DNA of 21,974 bases from Ruminococcaceae bacterium UBA3710 (lineage in GTDB: Bacteria; Bacillota; Clostridia; Oscillospirales; Acutalibacteraceae), in NCBI GenBank assembly GCA_002371985.1, contig DFHZ01000033.1, forward strand, positions 1 through 21,974, written 5' to 3'. Both the position numbers and the translations under genes were made by a program. Under the pieces are notes generated by a model, which was not told the DNA's origin, did not search any database, and saw only the letters and a list, made by a program, of their open reading frames with translations. Within the stretch, counting starts at the first letter, position 1. Every line of letters starts with the position of its first letter. Positions 21,945 to 21,974 of this stretch are shown one piece after another.

Positions 21945-21974
21945 CCGTCCGTGGCGCAGTTGGATAACGCAGCA
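21945..21974 (+). tRNA. tRNA, 5' part only (probably tRNA-Arg)
   Basis: The final 30 bases read CCGTCCG (acceptor 5' strand), TG (positions 8-9), then a D-arm with GCGC stem, AGTTGGATAA loop and CGC. Conserved A14, G18, G19 and A21 are in place. The D-loop form is common in bacterial tRNA-Arg, but the anticodon is beyond the window end, so the identity is uncertain. No separate promoter is visible in the short gap after galE. Confidence 0.75.

Noticed and set aside
1..21974. CRISPR array, transposase, integrase or reverse transcriptase (diversity-generating element)
   Set aside because: No regularly spaced repeats and no proteins with the relevant motifs were found, including around the tail-fibre gene.

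Overview
The window is a chromosomal segment from a low-GC Gram-positive bacterium, most likely an anaerobic gut-type clostridium (Oscillospirales/Ruminococcaceae-like). The basis is the rpsK-rpsD-rpoA-rplQ order, AT-rich Firmicutes codon use, strong GGAGG ribosome binding sites, near-consensus sigma-A promoters, a class II GalT, a YerB-type DUF3048 lipoprotein and a clostridial r1t-type holin. The genus cannot be fixed from this sequence alone.

Layout. 1-2207: end of the alpha ribosomal-protein operon (tail of rpsK, then rpsD, rpoA, rplQ) closed by a strong terminator. A possible H-type pseudoknot sits just before the rpoA ribosome binding site. 2232-4519: a single-gene unit with a perfect promoter encoding a cytoplasmic GH36 alpha-galactosidase. 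4560-9594: a tightly coupled four-gene operon (ABC ATPase, ABC-2 permease, GldG-like auxiliary protein, DUF4340 protein) resembling the Gld-type transporter module, closed by a bidirectional terminator. 9599-12061 (minus): an isolated end-of-phage cassette (tail-fibre-like protein, 41-aa protein, 93-aa protein, amidase with a CW_7 repeat, r1t holin) with no capsid, integrase or packaging genes. 12186-12670 (minus): a compact self-contained unit made of a strong promoter, a highly structured RNA with nested helices and a likely pseudoknot, a UUCG-capped terminator, a small Cys-rich protein gene, and a second terminator. 12673-15360 (minus): DUF3048 lipoprotein gene and galT in one operon. 15419-20694 (plus): glyA, then mgtE, a two-TM membrane protein, nnr and a lipoprotein gene closely packed. 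20684-21944: a 43-aa membrane protein and galE. The window ends inside a tRNA, probably tRNA-Arg.

How they work together. galA, galT and galE would release galactose from alpha-galactosides and convert it through the Leloir pathway, but they sit in three separate units and no galK is seen. The ABC/Gld-like operon is probably an envelope complex of unknown role. The phage cassette looks either degenerate or retained for its lysis and fibre functions.

The most unusual part is 12186-12670. It looks like either an independent small RNA or an attenuating leader for a Cys-rich microprotein, next to the phage cassette, and it matches no RNA family I recognise. Other second-look items are a consensus promoter that fires straight into a terminator before mgtE and the pseudoknot before rpoA.
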